Positions 60,078-64,000 of a DNA stretch of 64,000 nucleotides are shown here, in pieces (position 1 is the stretch's first letter; every line of letters starts with the position of its first letter). The notes below the pieces were generated by a model, which did not search any database, was not told where the DNA came from, and saw only the letters and a list, made by a program, of their open reading frames with translations. Made by a program: the position numbers and the translations under genes. The DNA is taken from positions 1 through 64,000 of the forward strand of contig CAHJWI010000014.1 of assembly GCA_903642225.1 (NCBI GenBank), written 5' to 3'. The DNA comes from Acidobacteriaceae bacterium. GTDB taxonomy: Bacteria; Acidobacteriota; Terriglobia; Terriglobales; Acidobacteriaceae.

Positions 60078-62063
60078 ATGGACTTTCAGCTCGCCACCGA
60101 CTACACCCCACAGGGCGACCAACCCCGTGCCATTGCAGAGCTGACCGATGGCCTGCAGCAGGGGGAGCAGCACCAGGTCCTGCTCGGCGTGACCGGCAGT
60201 GGCAAGACGTTCACAATGGCGAAGGTGATACAGGCCAGCAATCGGCCGGCCCTGGTTCTGGCCCACAACAAGACTCTTGCTGCGCAGCTCTACCACGAGT
60301 TCAAGCAGTTCTTTCCAAACAACGCCGTCGAATATTTCGTCAGCTACTACGACTACTACCAGCCAGAGGCCTACATTCCCTCCGGCGACCTCTACATCGA
60401 GAAAGAGGCGACGATTAACGAAGAGCTGGACAAGCTTCGTCTCTCCGCGACTCGCTCCCTTTTTGAGCGTCGCGACTGCATCATCGTCTCCTCCGTTTCG
60501 TGCATTTACGGCCTGGGTTCGCCTGAGGCTTACTACGGCATGCTGATGCTGCTTGAAAAGGGCCAGAAGATAAGGCGAGAGGACATCACCCGGCGGTTGG
60601 TAGAAATACTGTATGAGCGCAACGACTCGGACTTCCGTCGTGGCACGTTTCGCGTGCGCGGCGATGTAGTCGAGGTGTACCCCACCTACGACGAGAACGC
60701 CTATCGCATTGAGCTCTTTGGCGACGAAGTCGACTCACTGTCACAGATCGACCCGCTCTTCGGCACTGTTAAGCAGAAGTACGCACGCCTGCCCATCTAC
60801 CCCAAGAGCCACTACGTTGTGCAGCCTGAGCGCAAGAGCAGCGCAATCGATTCCATCGTGCACGAACTCACCGAATGGGAGGCGCAGCTTGAAAAGGAAG
60901 GCCGCATGGTCGAAGCGCAGCGCATACACCAGCGCACCCGCTTTGACCTGGAGATGATCAAGTCCGTCGGCTATTGCCACGGCATTGAGAACTACTCGCG
61001 CCACTTCAGCGGCCGTCTTCCCGGTGAGGCTCCTCCAACGCTTTTTGATTACTTCCCGCGCGACTTCCTAATCTTCATTGACGAGTCGCACGTGACTGTA
61101 CCGCAGTTACACGGCATGTGGCACGGCGACCGCTCCCGCAAAGGCAATCTCGTCGATTACGGGTTCCGTCTGCCATCGGCGATGGACAATCGTCCGCTCA
61201 AGTTCGACGAGTTCGAGTCGCGCTCCAACCAGATCGTCTATGTCAGTGCAACACCCGGTCCATACGAGCTTACCAAGGCAGCGGGCGTCGTCGTTGAGCA
61301 GATCATCCGGCCCACCGGCCTTATCGACCCGCCCGTCGAAATACGGCCCATCAAAGGTCAAATTGACGACCTGCTCGCGGAAATTCGCGACCGTGCAGCA
61401 CGCAACGAGCGCGTCCTCGTAACTACCCTTACGAAGCGCATGGCTGAGGATCTCTCCGGCTACTACACTGAGGTCGGCGTCAAGTGCCGCTACATGCATT
61501 CGGAGATCGAGACCCTTGAGCGCGTCAAGCTGCTGCGCGACCTGCGCCGCGGTGAGTACGACGTGCTGATCGGCATCAATCTGTTGCGTGAGGGCCTCGA
61601 CCTGCCAGAGGTCTCGCTCGTTGCCATCCTGGACGCAGACAAGGAAGGCTTTCTCCGGTCGCAAGGCTCGCTTATCCAGACGATTGGCCGCGCGGCGCGC
61701 CACCTCGAAGGCCGCGCCATTCTTTACGCGGACAATATGACTGACAGTATGCAACGCGCGCTCGATGAAACGTCGCGCCGCCGCGAGATCCAGCAGGCTT
61801 ACAACCTGGAACACGGCATCGTGCCAAGGTCTGTGGTCCGCGCCATTGGCGAAGGCCTGGTCGGCATTGCAGAAGCCGACTACGCCGACATCGCCACCGA
61901 CGACAGCGTGCCAGAGTTCATCACCCAGCAGGACCTGGATAAGCACATTGCCGGCATGGAAGCAGAGATGCGCGATGCCGCCAAGAAGTTTGAGTTTGAG
62001 CGTGCTGCCAAGCTGCGGGATTCCATCAAAGAAATGCGCACGAAGGAATTCCTGTTCGCATAA
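60078..62063 (+). CDS. uvrB: Excinuclease ABC subunit B
   Basis: This 661-residue helicase-like subunit verifies damage after UvrA loading and recruits UvrC. Motifs are Walker [11 protein letters not shown] and the beta-hairpin/damage-contact region [33 protein letters not shown]. Further motifs are [16 protein letters not shown] (Walker B), [60 protein letters not shown] and TIGRAARH. The C-terminal UVR motif ([27 protein letters not shown]) binds UvrC. It is 18.8 kb away from uvrA. A GTG three bases before the chosen ATG is also possible. Confidence 0.97.
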   Translation: MDFQLATDYTPQGDQPRAIAELTDGLQQGEQHQVLLGVTGSGKTFTMAKVIQASNRPALVLAHNKTLAAQLYHEFKQFFPNNAVEYFVSYYDYYQPEAYIPSGDLYIEKEATINEELDKLRLSATRSLFERRDCIIVSSVSCIYGLGSPEAYYGMLMLLEKGQKIRREDITRRLVEILYERNDSDFRRGTFRVRGDVVEVYPTYDENAYRIELFGDEVDSLSQIDPLFGTVKQKYARLPIYPKSHYVVQPERKSSAIDSIVHELTEWEAQLEKEGRMVEAQRIHQRTRFDLEMIKSVGYCHGIENYSRHFSGRLPGEAPPTLFDYFPRDFLIFIDESHVTVPQLHGMWHGDRSRKGNLVDYGFRLPSAMDNRPLKFDEFESRSNQIVYVSATPGPYELTKAAGVVVEQIIRPTGLIDPPVEIRPIKGQIDDLLAEIRDRAARNERVLVTTLTKRMAEDLSGYYTEVGVKCRYMHSEIETLERVKLLRDLRRGEYDVLIGINLLREGLDLPEVSLVAILDADKEGFLRSQGSLIQTIGRAARHLEGRAILYADNMTDSMQRALDETSRRREIQQAYNLEHGIVPRSVVRAIGEGLVGIAEADYADIATDDSVPEFITQQDLDKHIAGMEAEMRDAAKKFEFERAAKLRDSIKEMRTKEFLFA

Positions 62064-62101
62064 TCCTCGTTGGCTACTTCTTTCGCGTCGGCATGCCTCG
62101 C

Positions 62102-62107
62102 TATACT
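62102..62107 (+). promoter_or_regulatory. Candidate -10 element of the NHL-repeat protein gene
   Basis: TATACT lies 79 bases before ATG 62187. If used, the message would have a leader of about 70 bases, unlike the leaderless genes. Confidence 0.35.
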
Positions 62108-62186
62108 GGGGGCCAGTAGGCGCATTGGGCCGCAGAGTTCTGGCGCGGATTTCTTTTCTCCTTGTCCATCGTGTTGCGCACTTGCC

Positions 62187-64000
62187 ATGGATGCGTACAC
62201 CCAGCAGCTTCGCCGCAGCCTGGTAACACAACAGGAACGTGCACTCCTGCGTCACCTCCTAGCGCTTTGGGGTGGGGAGTTGCAAGGTTTAGGGACTGCA
62301 AGGATCGTCTTTGCAGCGATAATCCTACCTACGCTTCTTTTGCTTCTGCCCCTGTCCACGCGCGCCCAGGACACCGTACTTCTCCTGTCTCCTGCTCCCG
62401 TTTTGACCACCATCGCAGGAACTGGCCAAAATGGCATCAACGCAGACAGCACGGCGGCATTGGCCTCAAAGCTGGCTTCACCCTCTGCCGTCACCTACGA
62501 CTCGGCTGGCAACCTCTACGTGTGCGACACCCGTAATCATCGTGTTCGCCGCATCTCGGCGGCTGGAAGCATCTCGACCATAGCCGGCAACGGCACGCAG
62601 GGATTCAGCGGTGACAACGGACCGGCAACGGCCGCAAGTCTCGATAGCCCGATGGGCCTGACGATCTCTGCGGATGAGACGCTCTACATTGCCGACACCC
62701 GTAACCATCGCCTGCGTCGCGTCACTCCGGATGGCATCATCCAGACCATCGCCGGCACCGGTGTCGCAGGATACGGCGGCGATCTCGGCCCAGCTGCCGA
62801 TGCACAATTGCGCAGTCCGGCGGCGGTCGCACTTGGCTCACTAGGCGAACTTTACATCGCCGACACGGGCAATCATCGCATCCGGCGTATCGCACTGGAC
62901 GGCACTATCACGACCATTGCAGGCAACGGAACGGAGCAGGCCTCGGGAGACGGCGGGCCGGCGACCAGTGCAGGCCTCGACGCTCCGTCCGGCGTTGTTT
63001 TTCGCCCCAGTGACGGCACCTTGTTCGTCGCAGATAGGCTGAACAGCCGCGTTCGCATTGTGTCCCCGGGTGGAATCGTTTCATCGCTGTCTGCAGCGTC
63101 TGCACCCGTCCGTCGTGCAGCAGGTTTAGCGATTGATAGCAGTGGAGACCTGCTCATCGCCGATACGGGCAACTTCGCGTTGCGTGCTGTGATGAACAGG
63201 GGAAGCGGGCTTCTACTGGGCTCCGGGGAGCAGGGCAGGCCAAATCCTTCGGCCAACTACGCCTCCACTCCGCTCGGCACCCCTGCCGGCGTGGCACCGG
63301 ACGCGAATGGTGGCGTCGCCTTTACCGATCTCGACAACCACCAGGTGCAACACCTCGCGCTGCCGCAACTAAGCTTCGCATCGACCGCCGTCGGCCAGAC
63401 CAGTCCGTCCACGACGGTCCAGTTGAAGAATGGTGGCACTCAATCGCTGGCCGTGGCCTCCGTAGACGTGCCCTTAGGTTTTCAGCGGGCGCCAGCGCAG
63501 GGTTGTCCCGCGCCCCCATTCACCCTAACAGCAGGCGAGCAATGCGCGCTCGTGCTTGCGTTTGCACCAAGCGTCGTTGGCGACCAGAGTGGTCTTCTCG
63601 CCGTGAACTCGGCAAACTTGCCGCAGCGCGTGTTGCTTGCCGGCACCGCGTTGACCAGCGGCACCTTACTGCCTTCAAGCACGCTGCTGGCCAGCGGAGG
63701 TGGCTTAAGCTATGTGGGTACGCCGGTCCTTCTTGCAGCGCGTGTTCTCGGTACCGGCACATCCACTGCCAGCGGTACAGTGCACCTGCGCGACGCCACC
63801 GTGGAACTGGCGACTACGACCCTGACCTCGGATGGATCGGCAGCCTTCACCACAACTGCGCTCACTGCCGGCCAGCACAGCCTGTCTGCAACCTACGATG
63901 GCGATACGCACTACGCTGCAAGTACGTCTGGAGTGGTGCAGCAGACTGTCGTTCTTGCCCCGGACTTCACTGTTACACCCTCGGCGACGCAGATGTCGGT
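62187..64000 (+). CDS. Exported NHL-repeat / Ig-like protein (3' end outside window)
   Basis: The frame is open from ATG 62187 to the window end (604 codons seen). A basic N-terminus leads to a membrane/signal segment (ARIVFAAIILPTLLLLLPLSTRAQ). Four near-regular NHL repeats follow (TTIAGTGQNG..., with LYVCDTRNHRVRRI, LYIADTRNHRLRRV and LYIADTGNHRIRRI), then two degenerate ones. Next comes a choice-of-anchor-D-type beta domain (LSFASTAVGQTSPSTTVQLKNGG to VLLAGTAL). The visible part ends with an Ig-like Big_3_5-type repeat (TASGTVHLRD, SDGSAAFTTTALTAGQHSLSATYDGD). Such proteins are common exported, probably carbohydrate- or surface-binding proteins of Acidobacteria. The specific ligand is unknown. 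Confidence 0.88.
   Translation, partial: MDAYTQQLRRSLVTQQERALLRHLLALWGGELQGLGTARIVFAAIILPTLLLLLPLSTRAQDTVLLLSPAPVLTTIAGTGQNGINADSTAALASKLASPSAVTYDSAGNLYVCDTRNHRVRRISAAGSISTIAGNGTQGFSGDNGPATAASLDSPMGLTISADETLYIADTRNHRLRRVTPDGIIQTIAGTGVAGYGGDLGPAADAQLRSPAAVALGSLGELYIADTGNHRIRRIALDGTITTIAGNGTEQASGDGGPATSAGLDAPSGVVFRPSDGTLFVADRLNSRVRIVSPGGIVSSLSAASAPVRRAAGLAIDSSGDLLIADTGNFALRAVMNRGSGLLLGSGEQGRPNPSANYASTPLGTPAGVAPDANGGVAFTDLDNHQVQHLALPQLSFASTAVGQTSPSTTVQLKNGGTQSLAVASVDVPLGFQRAPAQGCPAPPFTLTAGEQCALVLAFAPSVVGDQSGLLAVNSANLPQRVLLAGTALTSGTLLPSSTLLASGGGLSYVGTPVLLAARVLGTGTSTASGTVHLRDATVELATTTLTSDGSAAFTTTALTAGQHSLSATYDGDTHYAASTSGVVQQTVVLAPDFTVTPSATQMS
62412..63083 (+). repeat. Four tandem NHL repeats with exact 168-bp period
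   Basis: The I-A-G codon block of each unit begins at 62412, 62580, 62748 and 62916, exactly 168 bases (56 codons) apart. Each unit contains a G-D-x-G-P-A-T-like turn and a closing Y-I-A-D-T-x-N-H-R strand. Nucleotide identity between units is only moderate, so the duplications are old. Confidence 0.85.

Overview
The window reads as chromosomal DNA of an Acidobacteriota bacterium, most likely class Terriglobia (Terriglobus/Granulicella-like). This is inferred from the GC-rich coding sequence, a complete Tol-Pal operon, a hopanoid operon, a decayed TonB-dependent receptor of the type abundant in this group, a secreted NHL-repeat/choice-of-anchor protein, and a UdgX plus linked radical SAM pair. 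No tRNA, rRNA, CRISPR array, insertion sequence or prophage was seen.

Layout. 1-5 kb: carA (5' end cut off) and carB, with a RelE/ParE-type toxin-antitoxin pair between them. 5-6.7 kb: a small membrane protein and a DHDPS-fold protein without the usual catalytic residues. 6.7-12.1 kb (minus): tolQ-tolR-tolA-tolB-pal-cpoB. 12.2-16 kb: an exported MetX-like hydrolase, cutC and recN. 16.4-23.2 kb (plus): ispH, shc, hpnH, an unknown 150-aa protein, an AbrB/MazE-like 64-aa protein, hpnA and hpnG. This tightly packed operon runs from isoprenoid supply to extended hopanoids and is followed by a TonB-dependent receptor pseudogene. 23.7-31.4 kb: a zinc alcohol dehydrogenase, an NtrC-type regulator with a large PDZ/GAF/PAS histidine kinase, an ArgD-like aminotransferase and a small hydrolase. 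31.4-36.5 kb: a DUF4130-UdgX fusion with its radical SAM partner, hpt, an Lgt-family protein and a SprT-like metalloprotease. 36.5-44.8 kb (minus): ileS-lspA-uvrA followed by three small exported proteins, one of them frameshifted. 45-51 kb: a TonB-type protein, a CYTH protein, Sua5/TsaC, holB, a YkgJ-type cysteine-cluster protein and purB. 51-60 kb: a ClC channel, glutaredoxin, an SDR, tadA, agmatine deiminase and N-carbamoylputrescine amidase, threonine aldolase and glnA. 60-64 kb: uvrB and the start of an NHL-repeat protein that runs off the window.

The genes are mostly housekeeping, but several groups work together. Tol-Pal, CpoB, Lgt, LspA and the TonB-type protein serve the envelope. 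IspH, Shc, HpnH, HpnA and HpnG make hopanoids. UvrA, UvrB, RecN and UdgX/radical SAM act in DNA repair. CarAB, GlnA, AguA/AguB and ArgD handle nitrogen.

Two window-wide patterns stand out. First, many genes carry a TANNNT (-10-like) hexamer only 6-8 bases before the start codon and no Shine-Dalgarno sequence, which predicts leaderless mRNAs. Second, the plus strand appears C-rich at about 1-16 kb, 18.7-24 kb and beyond 48 kb but G-rich elsewhere, whatever the gene orientation. One of the switches falls inside shc.
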